Part shown: positions 35,312 to 44,806 of the stretch, one piece after another
Numbering within the stretch: position 1 is the first letter of the stretch
How the letters are laid out: every line of letters begins with the position of its first letter
Origin: Bacillus sp. FJAT-26390
GTDB lineage: Bacteria > Bacillota > Bacilli > Paenibacillales > Paenibacillaceae
Direction: 5' to 3'
NCBI RefSeq assembly: GCF_001682865.1
Contig: NZ_MAQX01000011.1
Span: forward strand, 774,987 to 838,986
DNA length: 64,000 bases
Notes under the pieces: generated by a model
What the model saw: the letters and a program-made list of their open reading frames with translations, nothing else
Databases searched by the model: none
Told to the model about the DNA's origin: nothing
Position numbers and translations under genes: made by a program

Positions 35312-36148
35312 GTGACCGATTCGAGAGATTTAAACGATCTCAATGCGCATCTGCTTGTCGATCCTAGCTGGGTAGAAAAACATAGAAGAAACCCCGATAT
35401 CATCCTGCTTGATGCCAGAGCCAAAGGTTATGCGGCAGGCCATATTCCCGGTGCCCACTGGATTGATGTCAAAGCCTTAAAAGATAATACGTCCCACACC
35501 TTTGCAGCCGTAGATGCTTTAAGAGCTGTGTTAGAGAAATGTGGAGTAAGCAGCGGTGCAACGATCGTTGTGTATGATGAGGGAAACAGCGTGCTGGCGA
35601 CACGCCTCTTCTATGTCCTGGAGTATTATGGGCTGCGAGATCAAGTGAAGCTGCTTAATGGCGGCTTTGCCGCTTGGACTGCTGCGGGCAAAGAGGTATC
35701 GGCCGAAGTGCCGGATGCAGAAGAGGGAACGCTTGCCCTATTCGCCGAACCACTGCTCGTTGTCACGAAGGAAGACATTCAAGCCGGGCTTAAAGATAGC
35801 CTCCTGCTTGATACTCGATCCGCCTTAGAGTATGCCGGAGCTGATCTTCGGTCTAATCGCAAGGGAGGACATCTACCCGGGGCCATACATAAGGAATGGA
35901 AGGAAGCGCTTGGGGCAGCCGATACAGACGGCGTGGTCCGTTTCAAGGATGCTCTTACCTTAAAGCAAGAATTTGCAGATGCAGGCATAAATCCGGCAAA
36001 AACAATCGTTCCTTATTGCCAGTCCAATCAACGCGGTGCCCATACTTATTTTGTATTGCGTTTGATTGGATATCCTGATATCCGTCCCTATGAAGGTTCA
36101 TGGGAGGAATGGGGAAATGATGAGGATACGGAGGTCACGAGGCTGTAA
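35312..36148 (+). CDS. Two-domain rhodanese (thiosulfate/3-mercaptopyruvate sulfurtransferase-like)
   Basis: 278-residue sulfurtransferase with two rhodanese domains. The N-terminal domain (LLDARAKGYAAGHIPGAHWIDV) lacks the active cysteine (VVYDEGNS). The C-terminal one (LLDTRSALEYAG, GHLPGAIHKEW) has the active loop PYCQSNQRGAHTYF with Cys and Arg at the CxxxxR spacing. The start is GTG, 7 bases after GGGAGG. As the last gene of the operon it ends inside a strong bidirectional terminator. It links the operon to sulfur chemistry and could pass sulfane sulfur on or detoxify it. Confidence 0.92.
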   Translation: MTDSRDLNDLNAHLLVDPSWVEKHRRNPDIILLDARAKGYAAGHIPGAHWIDVKALKDNTSHTFAAVDALRAVLEKCGVSSGATIVVYDEGNSVLATRLFYVLEYYGLRDQVKLLNGGFAAWTAAGKEVSAEVPDAEEGTLALFAEPLLVVTKEDIQAGLKDSLLLDTRSALEYAGADLRSNRKGGHLPGAIHKEWKEALGAADTDGVVRFKDALTLKQEFADAGINPAKTIVPYCQSNQRGAHTYFVLRLIGYPDIRPYEGSWEEWGNDEDTEVTRL

Positions 36149-36202
36149 TAACGAAAGAGGAGAAGAGGGCGTTGGCGCCCTCTTCTCCTCTTTTCGTTAT
36201 TA
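36146..36202. terminator. Strong bidirectional terminator
   Basis: About 26-bp arms beginning TAATAACGAAA and ending TTTTCGTTATTA with one bulged base and a 4-base loop (TTGG). It contains the stop codon of the rhodanese gene and faces the old-yellow-enzyme gene on the other strand. Confidence 0.9.
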
Positions 36203-36222
36203 CACGGACTACACATCAACTA

Positions 36223-37338
36223 TTAATAAAGTGATTTCAATGCAGTCGTATCATAGTCACGCAGCTCATTCGTACGATCATCGCGTATTTTAACGGCCCA
36301 TTCGGGATCTGCCAGCAGCGCTCTGCCTACGGCGACCAGATCAAACTCCTCATTTTCAAGCCTTTCAATTATTCCCGCAAGGGAAGCCGGCTGCGCGGCA
36401 TCTCCGCTGCTGCTTCTAAACTCATTGTCGAGGCCGACAGAGCCTACCGTTATCGTCGGTTTTCCTGACAGTTTTTTTGTCCAGCCTGCCAAATTCAGTT
36501 CAGAGCCTTCAAATTCAGGCTCCCAGTAACGCCGTGTCGAGCTATGAAAAACATCGACTCCCGCATCTACGAGCGGCGTCAAAAATTGCGAAAGCTCCTC
36601 AGGCGTCTCGGTCAGCCTTGCGGTGTAATGGTTAGCTTTCCACTGCGAGAATCGGAGCACAATCGGAAAATCGTCCCCTACGGCTCGGCGGCAAGCCTCT
36701 ACAACCTCAACGGCGAATCGCGTTCGCGAAGCAAGATCGCCGCCGTAACGGTCGGTGCGCTTATTCGTTTTGTCCCAGAAAAACTGATCGATTAAATAAC
36801 CGTGCGCTCCATGAAGCTCGATGCCGTCAAATCCGATTTTTGCTGCGTCTGCCGCAGCCTGCGCGTAAGCGGCGATAACATCCGCGATTTCACTTTCCGT
36901 TAGCGGCTCCGTTATCTTCTCGCCTGCCAGATTCAATCCCGAAGGCCCGATTGGCAAAGCTTCCGGATTAGGAAGATCGCCGATTTTGCGCGTCAATCCG
37001 ATATGCCAAAGCTGAGGAATGATTTTGCCGCCTGCCTCATGCACAGCGTTTACGACGTTAGACCATTGATTCAAGGCTGCCTCACCGTGAAAGTTCGGCC
37101 AATTGGGACTCGCCGCCGCAGCGGGATGATTAATCAGCGTGCCTTCGGTGACGATTAGACCAACCCCATTCTCCGCCCGGCGGCGATAATAAGCGGCAAC
37201 GTCCTCTCCAGGCACTCCGTTCGGGGAATATCCTCTAGTCATCGGCGCCATCACTATTCGATTAGCAACCTCTAGCTTCTTTGATTTAAAAGGCTTAAAC
37301 AACGATTCAACCGATACTTCGTTTTTGGCATTAGACAT
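36223..37338 (-). CDS. Old yellow enzyme-family ene reductase
   Basis: 371-residue FMN-dependent alkene reductase (NADH:flavin oxidoreductase, N-ethylmaleimide-reductase type): RIVMAPMTRGYSPNGVP at the FMN site, PQLWHIGLTRK, the substrate-binding FDGIELHGAHGYLIDQFFWDKTN (motif HGAH), TDRYGG and the C-terminal LVAVGRALLADPEW. ATG at 37338 follows GGGAGG by 7 bases; an ATG at 37353 lies upstream of that site. It probably reduces alpha,beta-unsaturated carbonyls or nitro compounds. It is monocistronic, with GTATCGATAC, a perfect 10-bp palindrome, at 37361-37370 just upstream. Confidence 0.93.
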   Translation of the reverse strand: MSNAKNEVSVESLFKPFKSKKLEVANRIVMAPMTRGYSPNGVPGEDVAAYYRRRAENGVGLIVTEGTLINHPAAAASPNWPNFHGEAALNQWSNVVNAVHEAGGKIIPQLWHIGLTRKIGDLPNPEALPIGPSGLNLAGEKITEPLTESEIADVIAAYAQAAADAAKIGFDGIELHGAHGYLIDQFFWDKTNKRTDRYGGDLASRTRFAVEVVEACRRAVGDDFPIVLRFSQWKANHYTARLTETPEELSQFLTPLVDAGVDVFHSSTRRYWEPEFEGSELNLAGWTKKLSGKPTITVGSVGLDNEFRSSSGDAAQPASLAGIIERLENEEFDLVAVGRALLADPEWAVKIRDDRTNELRDYDTTALKSLY

Positions 37339-37360
37339 TTGGATTCCTCCCATGTATTTG

Positions 37361-37370
37361 GTATCGATAC
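37361..37370. promoter_or_regulatory. Palindrome upstream of the ene reductase
   Basis: GTATCGATAC, a perfect palindrome 23 bases before the start codon, possible operator. The remaining stretch to 37557 shows no gene. Confidence 0.25.
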
Positions 37371-37557
37371 GATTTTTATCTTAACACTATTCCATAATAC
37401 CATTTATTCCCGTGTAATCCCAGTACTTTAATTGCAATAAAAGCGACTCATCGCTTTGAAGAACTGCCTAGGATTATATAACCGCCACGCGATAGCTATC
37501 TGAACATGTAAACGTCATGACGGCACCCCTAAACTATCTGCTCGCTCATTTAGCTGG

Positions 37558-39889
37558 ATCGCTTACTCCGAGATGTTACTTGTCTAACGTGCGCGCAGCA
37601 GCAGCATTTGCCGTCACGGGACTGCAAGCAAACTAACTTAACGGGAATTTCTCCCGCTAAATCGCCCTATGAATACGCCGTTTCTGCAATTACATGGAAA
37701 TTCTCCTGCTAATTCCTCGTATTTCTCCCGATTTAGGCGTTTCGCGTAAAATTAACGGGAGGTTTTCCAGTTAAGTGGCCAGATGAGCTTCATTCGGCGA
37801 TATTAACGGGAGGTTTTCCTGTTAATTTGGTTTTCTGAGGTTACAGTAACAACCACAACCGCATGCTACTTGCCCAACGTCCGCGCAGCAGCATTCGTCG
37901 TCGAAGAAGCGCCCAAGTAAACTAACTTAACGGGAATTTCTCCCGCTAAATCGCTCAATGAATGCGCCGTTTCTGCATTTACATGGAAATTCTCCTGCTA
38001 ATTCCTCGTATTTCTTCCGATTTGGGCATTTCGCGTAAAATTAACGGGAGGTTTTCCAGTTAAGTGGCCGGATGAGCTTCATTCGGCGATATTAGCGGGA
38101 GGTTTTCCTGTTAAGTGGCCGGATGAGCTTCATTCGGCGACATTAGCGGGAGGTTTTCCTGTTAATTTGGTTTTCTGAGCTTACAGTAACACCCCAACCG
38201 CAAGCTACTTGCCCAACGTCCGCGCAGCAGCATTCGTCGTCGAAGAAGCGCCCAAGCAAACTAACTTAACGGGAATTTCTCCCGCTAAATCACGCTATAA
38301 ATGCGCCGTTTCTGCATTTACATGGAAATTCTCCTGCTAATTCCTCGTATTTCTCCCGATTTGGGCGTTTCACGTAAAATTAACGGGAGGTTTTCCAGTT
38401 AAGTGCCTGGTTGAGCTTCATTCGGCGACATTAGCGGGAGGTTTTCCAGTTAAGTGGCCGGATGAGCTTCATTCGGCGATATTAGCGGGAGGTTTTCCTG
38501 TTAAGTGGCCGGATGAGCTTCATTCGGCGACATTAGCGGGAGGTTTTCCTGTTAATTTGGTTTTCTGAGCTTACAGTAACACCCCAACCGCAAGCTACTT
38601 GCCCAACGTCCGCGCAGCAGCATTCGTCGTCGAAGAAGCGCCCAAGCAAACTAACTTAACGGGAATTTCTCCCGCTAAATCACGCTATAAATGCGCCGTT
38701 TCTGCATTTACATGGAAATTCTCCTGCTAATTCCTCGTATTTCTCCCGATTTGGGCGTTTCACGTAAAATTAACGGGAGGTTTTCCAGTTAAGTGCCTGG
38801 TTGAGCTTCATTCGGCGACATTAGCGGGAGGTTTTCCAGTTAAGTGGCCGGATGAGCTTCATTCGGCGATATTAGCGGGAGGTTTTCCTGTTAAGTGGCC
38901 GGATGAGCTTCATTCGGCGACATTATCGGGAGGTTTTCCTGTTAATTTGGTTTTCTGAGGTTACAGTAACAACCACAACCGCATGCTACTTGCCCAACGT
39001 GCGCGCAGCAGCAGCATTCGTCGTCGAAGAAGCGCCCAAGCAAACTAACTTAACGGGAATTTCTCCCGCTAAATCGCCCTATGAATACGCCGTTTCTGCA
39101 ATTACATGGAAATTCTCCTGCTAATTCCTCGTATTTCTCCCGATTTAGGCGTTTCGCGTAAAATTAACGGGAGGTTTTCCAGTTAAGTGGCCAGATGAGC
39201 TTCATTCGGCGATATTAACGGGAGGTTTTCCTGTTAATTTGGTTTTCTGAGGTTACAGTAACAACCACAACCGCATGCTACTTGCCCAACGTCCGCGCAG
39301 CAGCATTCGTCGTCGAAGAAGCGCCCAAGTAAACTAACTTAACGGGAATTTCTCCCGCTAAATCGCTCAATGAATGCGCCGTTTCTGCATTTACATGGAA
39401 ATTCTCCTGCTAATTCCTCGTATTTCTTCCGATTTGGGCATTTCGCGTAAAATTAACGGGAGGTTTTCCAGTTAAGTGGCCGGATGAGCTTCATTCGGCG
39501 ATATTAGCGGGAGGTTTTCCTGTTAAGTGGCCGGATGAGCTTCATTCGGCGACATTATCGGGAGGTTTTCCTGTTAATTTGGTTTTCTGAGGTTACAGTA
39601 ACAACCACAACCGCATGCTACTTGCCCAACGTGCGCGCAGCAGCAGCATTCGTCGTCGAAGAAGCGCCCAAGCAAACTAACTTAACGGGAATTTCTCCCG
39701 CTAAATCGCCCTATGAATACGCCGTTTCTGCAATTACATGGAAATTCTCCTGCTAATTCCTCGTATTTCTCCCGATTTAGGCGTTTCGCGTAAAATTAAC
39801 GGGAGGTTTTCCGGTTAAGTGGCCGGATGAGCTTCATTCGGCGATATTAGCGGGAGGTTTTCCTGTTAATTTGGTTTTCTGAGCTTACG
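37558..39889. repeat. Long non-coding array: seven direct units built from 23-bp imperfect palindromes
   Basis: Seven direct units start near 37558, 37861, 38200, 38590, 38981, 39273 and 39613. Each begins with the sequence around GCTACTTGCCCAACGT and ends with a segment like TTTGGTTTTCTGAG. Unit lengths are about 303, 339, 390, 391, 292, 340 and 277. The length differences come from one, two or three copies of a ~50-bp subunit (containing CGGATGAGCTTCATTCGGCG). Embedded in the units are about 34 copies (counted by eye) of a 23-bp motif with the form TTAnnnGGA-N5-TCCnGyTAA. Part of the array is duplicated exactly (38903-39124 and 39535-39756, offset 632). Open frames inside are short and are repeat artefacts. 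No transposase, terminal target duplication or known repeat family recognised. Confidence 0.9.
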
Positions 39890-39949
39890 GCTCTGCCAAG
39901 AAAAATAGCTGCGCCTAAGTCATGAATGACCTGGCACAGCCCTGATTAG

Positions 39950-40834
39950 TTACTCTGGTTTGTCCTCTGGAGGAAGCAGCACGATACGTCCTTCCCCGAG
40001 CTCCACGCGAAGCTTGTTGGAGTTTTTGACGCCAATCGACTCCAAGTAGTTCGCTGGCACCTGCAAACGGCCTGCCTTATCCAGCACCGCATACTCCACA
40101 TGCGTGCCTTCTTCATCCTCCGTTTGCTCAAGCTCGGCCAGCTCTTCCGCGTATGACCGCCTGCGCAGCATCTCGGATGAAATTTTGCCGTCGCGGATAG
40201 CCGCTACGCGGTCTACCTTCTTCGCAAGCTCTGGATCATGCGTAACGATAACGACCGTAATGCCGATCGTCCGGTTCAGCTCGCGGAACAAATCCAATAT
40301 CTGATTCGCCATCCGCGAATCTACGGAGCCTGTCGGCTCATCCGCAAGCAACAGCTTCGGATGATTGGCAAGCGCGATCGCGATGGCCACGCGCTGCTGT
40401 TCACCGCCAGAGAGCTCGTATAGCTTGTTCGATGCGCGGTGGCTTAGCCCCACAGCATCGAGCAGCTCCTTCGCCCGCCAGCGCTTGCGGCTGCCCGTCA
40501 GCAAAATCGGCAGCTCTACATTTTCGAGCGCCGTCAAATACGGAATAAGGTTTCTCGCATTATTTTGCCAGACGAAACCGACGCTTTCCCGTTTGTAACG
40601 GACAAAATCCCGTTCCTTAAACTTCAGCATGTCTCTGCCGTCAACCGTCAGCTTGCCGGCCGTTGGACGGTCCAAGCCCCCGAGCATATTAAGCAGCGTC
40701 GATTTGCCGCTGCCGCTGTTGCCGATAATGGCCATGAGTTCACCGCTATCAATATGAAGATCGAGGCCTTGCAGGGCGAATACCTCTAGGTCGGCTGTTT
40801 TGTATATTTTGACTAGCCCTTCGCAATGAATCAT
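39950..40834 (-). CDS. ABC transporter ATPase with C-terminal AbrB-like domain
   Basis: 294 residues. The first ~225 form a MacB/LolD-type ATPase: Walker A GNSGSGKS, ABC signature LSGGEQQR, Walker B LLLADEPTGSVD, and H-loop VTHDP. After an acidic linker, residues about 245-290 (VLDKAGRLQVPANYLESIGV, then LRVELGEGRIVLLPPE) match a SpoVT/AbrB-like swapped-hairpin domain, normally a DNA-binding module. ATG at 40834 overlaps the upstream permease region with GGGGAGG. It is the last of four genes: ATPase, adaptor, FtsX-type permease, this ATPase. The AbrB part may dimerise the ATPase or link transport to gene control; unknown. Confidence 0.9.
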   Translation of the reverse strand: MIHCEGLVKIYKTADLEVFALQGLDLHIDSGELMAIIGNSGSGKSTLLNMLGGLDRPTAGKLTVDGRDMLKFKERDFVRYKRESVGFVWQNNARNLIPYLTALENVELPILLTGSRKRWRAKELLDAVGLSHRASNKLYELSGGEQQRVAIAIALANHPKLLLADEPTGSVDSRMANQILDLFRELNRTIGITVVIVTHDPELAKKVDRVAAIRDGKISSEMLRRRSYAEELAELEQTEDEEGTHVEYAVLDKAGRLQVPANYLESIGVKNSNKLRVELGEGRIVLLPPEDKPE

Positions 40835-40837
40835 CCG

Positions 40838-43717
40838 TCAATCCTCCCCTAGCTTGATCGCTTGATGAATGCGCAGACGGGACAGCATATAGGCAAGTAT
40901 GCCAAGACCGAAGAGCAGCATGAAGCCGACAAGTATATAAATACGCATTAAATCCGACGAATCGAACATGACCTTGAACGGAGGAACGAGGCTGCTCGGA
41001 TTAAACGCAATTTGAAAGTTTGGCACATACAGCAGGCTCGCCACATTGCCAACGCCTATTCCGATAAGAACGGCAACGCCGGATGTGAGCAGCTGCTCGA
41101 CGCCGAGCATGCCAATGAGCTGTCGGAGCGATAAGCCAATCGCGCGCAAAATGCCATTTTGCAGCGTCCGGCCGCGCAGCGATAATACCCAGTACAATAA
41201 GAAGCCGATAAAGCTAACCAGTATCGAGAGAACGAAACCAAGCGTCAAAATGCCGTTCAGCGCCATGAGGAATGGATCGTTTTTGGCATCCACAAGCTCT
41301 AGCCTCGTATTGACGATATTCGTAATGGGAAGCTTCGATTCCTTGAGGCCTTCATAAAACTCCGCTGTGCTGGTCTCTGGCTTCAGCTTAATCCAGACAT
41401 CATACGGCTCAAGCGCAAGCATGACCTGAATGCGCGGCAAGTGCCCTACGATCAGCATCGGAGCGTTGCCTTTTGACGCTTCTTCGCTCACATCCACGCT
41501 CCCTACAGCCGGATTCGGGTTAAAGGTAGGGAAATACTCGATGATGCCATACACCTTAAACGGCTGCTGCGGCACATCGCTCCAGCCTACCCATATCGTA
41601 TCGCCCGGCTTAACCTTCTTCTGATCGGCGAGCGTTTTGGAAATGAGCACGGCCTGCGAATCTCCTGCGAGAAGGTTCAAGTAGTCGTTAATCGGATAAT
41701 CAAGCAAGCTGTCACGGAACCATGTCGTTTCTCCGAACTCGTCTGAGTCGATGCCGATCAGCGTTGCCGCGCCCGTACTGTCATTGACGCTGAAACCAGC
41801 CTCCTTCTTGAACACTTTGGCAGCATGCTCTACACCTTTAATCGCCTTAAAAGGCTCAAAAGCCGGCTCTAAATAATGGACAGGCGCTTGTACGACAGGC
41901 GCTGCCGGCTGCTGCATACCCGGCGGCGCCGGAGGAGGCGCATCGTTGATCCACTGTGCGGTCAGCACGATCTCGGCACCATTTCCATATTTGATCCGAT
42001 CCTCTGTATTGTTATTGATCGTCCTTGCAGCCGAGGCGCTAAATACGCCTGTTGCAATCGTCATGATGAGGAAAATCATCAAAAATTGGTATTGCGAGCT
42101 AGAACGGCCAACCTGGATTAACGTTGCATACACGGAAGGCGGCCACCATTTTTTGCCGGCCCAGTATACGAGCCTGAGCACCCACGGATACAAGCGAAGC
42201 AGCAGCAAGCCCGCTCCCATAATAAATAAGGCTGGAATAACGAATTGCAGCGGATCGATATTCAAATCGTCAGCATTCAGTCCCAGGCTTTGCAAATCGG
42301 CGAGCCGCTTTCTGAACGTATACATGCCGTAAATAGCGAGTGCCAGCGCAATGACATCGAGAAACATTTTATGCCAAAGCGGTGATTTCAGCATTCTTGC
42401 CAATTGCTGTTTATGTCCAACAATCGAGACGCGAGTTGCCATGATGATTGGAATAAGCATAATAACGAAACATACGCCCGAGGCGATTGCCCCGTAACGG
42501 TAAGCTTCCTCGGTAAGCCTGACGGGCAGCCTCACGCGCTGCACGAACTCCAAGAAACCGTTCGAAGCGCCCAGCAGCTCTGTCAATGCGACCCCCAGCA
42601 AGGGTCCTACGCCAAATGCGATGCCGCATAAAATAATGCCCTCTACCGCATACGAAGTAATAACCTGCCATCGTGCCGCTCCTCTGCTGCGCAGAACGGC
42701 GATTTCATTTTTTTGCCGGTCGGCGATAAGATTCGACACCATGAACATATAAAAACCGAGCATAATCAACACCGGAACATTTAGCGACCACATTAACGTT
42801 CTTAACTGCTCTGCCCTGTCCATATATTTCGCGATCGTATCCAAAGCCGGCGTTTCAGTCACCGCCTGATACATCGTCACGTTATTGAGCATAACGTTGC
42901 GGATCTTACTGGTCGTCTGGATAAAATCGTCCACGAATCTCAGCTCAAGCTTGGAATAATCCAGTACAAAAAACCAACCGACAGACGCAACCGGAATTCG
43001 CGCCTCCTGCATCAGCTGTTGCTTAGCCAGCTTGTCGCTAATGACAAAGCTTCCGCTAAGCTCGCTCAGGTCCGTATCCCGAAAGTAGGGATCGTCATCC
43101 TGCAGCTTTTCAAATACGCCTACCGGTTTAAACTTTATTTCCCCGGCAATTTTATCGTCGTCGACAAAAAACTCGGAATCAAGCACCGTTTTAAACTGAA
43201 TAAGTCCCCGCTCCGTCACGAGCACTTCATATACGCCATCGACGGGCTGCTGTTCCGCAGGCATTCTGCCGTCCTTCAGCTTAATATGCTTCTCTAGATC
43301 AGAGAAGGAGCGAAGCGCCATCGTTTTGAGCGATTTTTTCGTATTCGGCTCAGGATCATTTGTGGGCCTTATCTTCATCGATTTCGATTGGAAATCGACA
43401 ACAAGCTCCTGCACCGGTATTTGGAAACCTGCGGCGGCTTGCTCATGGATGTACCGATCCACTTTCGTATAGATCTTATTCATCTGCTCGGGCGTTTCTT
43501 TGGTATAAAATAATTTGTTGTATTGGCTGCCGGGATACACGCTCCTCTTGGTTTGCATCGTCTCCAAATCCTTGACCAGCATTCGCGAGAGCACTGCTTC
43601 CGAATAAATGGGCATGCTGCTGACCAAAGCGACAGACATAACCAAACCAATAAACAAGCTCGCAACCAACCACTTGTTTTGCACCATTTTGCGAATAATC
43701 ATGACGAACAAAGCCAC
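40838..43717 (-). CDS. FtsX/MacB-type ABC transporter permease
   Basis: 959-residue permease of the macrolide-exporter/lipoprotein-releasing type. There is an N-terminal helix followed by a ~250-residue extracytoplasmic domain, three helices (LNVPVLIMLGFYMFMV onward), then a second large outer domain and three more helices near the C-terminus (LTLGFVLSILVSFIGFLLYWVLSLRGR), i.e. a duplicated FtsX layout. The start is taken as GTG at 43717, 7 bases after GGGAGG; the frame is open upstream from TTG 43732 but that would place the ribosome-binding site inside the gene. It works with the two ATPases and the adaptor lipoprotein. Substrate unknown; antimicrobial peptides or lipophilic compounds are common for this class. 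Confidence 0.9.
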   Translation of the reverse strand: MALFVMIIRKMVQNKWLVASLFIGLVMSVALVSSMPIYSEAVLSRMLVKDLETMQTKRSVYPGSQYNKLFYTKETPEQMNKIYTKVDRYIHEQAAAGFQIPVQELVVDFQSKSMKIRPTNDPEPNTKKSLKTMALRSFSDLEKHIKLKDGRMPAEQQPVDGVYEVLVTERGLIQFKTVLDSEFFVDDDKIAGEIKFKPVGVFEKLQDDDPYFRDTDLSELSGSFVISDKLAKQQLMQEARIPVASVGWFFVLDYSKLELRFVDDFIQTTSKIRNVMLNNVTMYQAVTETPALDTIAKYMDRAEQLRTLMWSLNVPVLIMLGFYMFMVSNLIADRQKNEIAVLRSRGAARWQVITSYAVEGIILCGIAFGVGPLLGVALTELLGASNGFLEFVQRVRLPVRLTEEAYRYGAIASGVCFVIMLIPIIMATRVSIVGHKQQLARMLKSPLWHKMFLDVIALALAIYGMYTFRKRLADLQSLGLNADDLNIDPLQFVIPALFIMGAGLLLLRLYPWVLRLVYWAGKKWWPPSVYATLIQVGRSSSQYQFLMIFLIMTIATGVFSASAARTINNNTEDRIKYGNGAEIVLTAQWINDAPPPAPPGMQQPAAPVVQAPVHYLEPAFEPFKAIKGVEHAAKVFKKEAGFSVNDSTGAATLIGIDSDEFGETTWFRDSLLDYPINDYLNLLAGDSQAVLISKTLADQKKVKPGDTIWVGWSDVPQQPFKVYGIIEYFPTFNPNPAVGSVDVSEEASKGNAPMLIVGHLPRIQVMLALEPYDVWIKLKPETSTAEFYEGLKESKLPITNIVNTRLELVDAKNDPFLMALNGILTLGFVLSILVSFIGFLLYWVLSLRGRTLQNGILRAIGLSLRQLIGMLGVEQLLTSGVAVLIGIGVGNVASLLYVPNFQIAFNPSSLVPPFKVMFDSSDLMRIYILVGFMLLFGLGILAYMLSRLRIHQAIKLGED

Positions 43718-43780
43718 GCGAAAACCTCCCAAGCGTAAACGACTGATAACGTATTGCCTTATAACAAGCTCATGCTTTTG

Positions 43781-44806
43781 TTATTGCAGGACGACAATCG
43801 CGCCTTCTTCCAGACCCTTCGTGATTTCAATTTCCGTCGAGCCCTTAACGCCCGTTTCGACATCGATCTCACGTATTTTATTGCCTTCCTCCAGCGTTCT
43901 TACGAATGTTCGGCCAAGGAAGCTGCGCACGCCGCTGCGCGGAATTTTCAAAATATCATCACGCTGCTGCAGGATGATCTTCACATCTGCAAAAGCGCCA
44001 ATCGACGCATCCGCCGGCACTTTCGGCACCTCGATGAACAACGTTTTGGAGTACCGCTCTTGAAGCTGCGCGTTTAATGTCGTAGGAGCGGACGATGGCG
44101 TCTGCACCACTTTGCCCTGCAGCTCCTGCGAGCCGAATTTGACCAAAGCCGGGAAGCCCACATCCACGCCGCTAATTTCAGCGCCCGCTTCGACCCGAAG
44201 CGCCACGCGCAGCTTCGATGGATCCGATATAATGACTAGCGTCTGGTAAGCCTCGACAAAATCGCCTTCATCCAAATCCTCGACAAAAGTTACCTGACCG
44301 TCCATTCCGGCTACAAGCTGCTTGCTGTTAAAGGTTTTCATCAGCCGCTCCAGCTTTAAATCCTCAATCTCCATTTGCAGATTGGCAATGTCAATCGCAT
44401 CGCTGTCCCCGCCTAGTTTGGCCTGCTTGAACGCCAGCTTCGCCTTTGCAAACGCAAGCTCCTGCTCCTTCAATTGGATGTCCAATCCGTCTACGTTGAG
44501 TTGAACGAGCACGTCGCCCTTCTTCACCTTGCTTCCTGAGGTTACCAGCATCTTCGCAATACGGCCGCCTTGGCCTACAAACTGAGCAATTTCAGACTTC
44601 GTAGATTCCAATGCGCCGCTTCCATTAATGTCCTGCGTAATCGTGCCCTTCTCAACCGTGACCGTTCGGTAATTTTCCTGTGCCGGCTTAATTAATGGAG
44701 GCTTCAGAGCTTCCTCCTCGGCAGGCAGCAAGGAGCACCCTGTTAATGAGGCGCTGATGAGCAGCGCGAATGACCAGCCAAGCAGCGGCTTAAGCTTTTG
44801 CGACAA
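43781..44806 (-). CDS. MacA/HlyD-like adaptor lipoprotein
   Basis: About 341-residue membrane-fusion-type adaptor. The signal ends in lipobox LTGC. A barrel-sandwich (lipoyl-like) half (QDINGSGALESTKSEIAQFVGQ, SGSKVKKGDVLVQL), a coiled coil (about 120-170, LKEQELAFAKAKLAFKQAKL) and the second half (AGMDGQVTFVEDLDEGDFV) follow. The start is uncertain: GGAGG abuts ATG 44815, so TTG 44806 (9-base spacing) is preferred; ATG 44827 is a third option. The 5' end overlaps the upstream ATPase gene. In Gram-positive bacteria such adaptors assist MacB-like permeases in export. Confidence 0.88.
   Translation of the reverse strand: MSQKLKPLLGWSFALLISASLTGCSLLPAEEEALKPPLIKPAQENYRTVTVEKGTITQDINGSGALESTKSEIAQFVGQGGRIAKMLVTSGSKVKKGDVLVQLNVDGLDIQLKEQELAFAKAKLAFKQAKLGGDSDAIDIANLQMEIEDLKLERLMKTFNSKQLVAGMDGQVTFVEDLDEGDFVEAYQTLVIISDPSKLRVALRVEAGAEISGVDVGFPALVKFGSQELQGKVVQTPSSAPTTLNAQLQERYSKTLFIEVPKVPADASIGAFADVKIILQQRDDILKIPRSGVRSFLGRTFVRTLEEGNKIREIDVETGVKGSTEIEITKGLEEGAIVVLQ

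Noticed and set aside
38903..39124. 73-residue open frame repeated identically at 39535-39756
   Set aside because: It lies wholly inside the repeat array, has no ribosome-binding site and its sequence is dictated by the repeated palindromes; identical copies follow from DNA duplication, not coding.
37558..39889. Array considered as a CRISPR locus
   Set aside because: Repeat units are long and near-identical throughout; there are no short constant repeats with unique spacers and no cas genes.
39899..39941. Hairpin GGCTCTGCCA/TGGCACAGCC after the AbrB-fused ATPase gene as a terminator
   Set aside because: One mismatch, a long loop and no T-run in the minus-strand direction; too weak to call.
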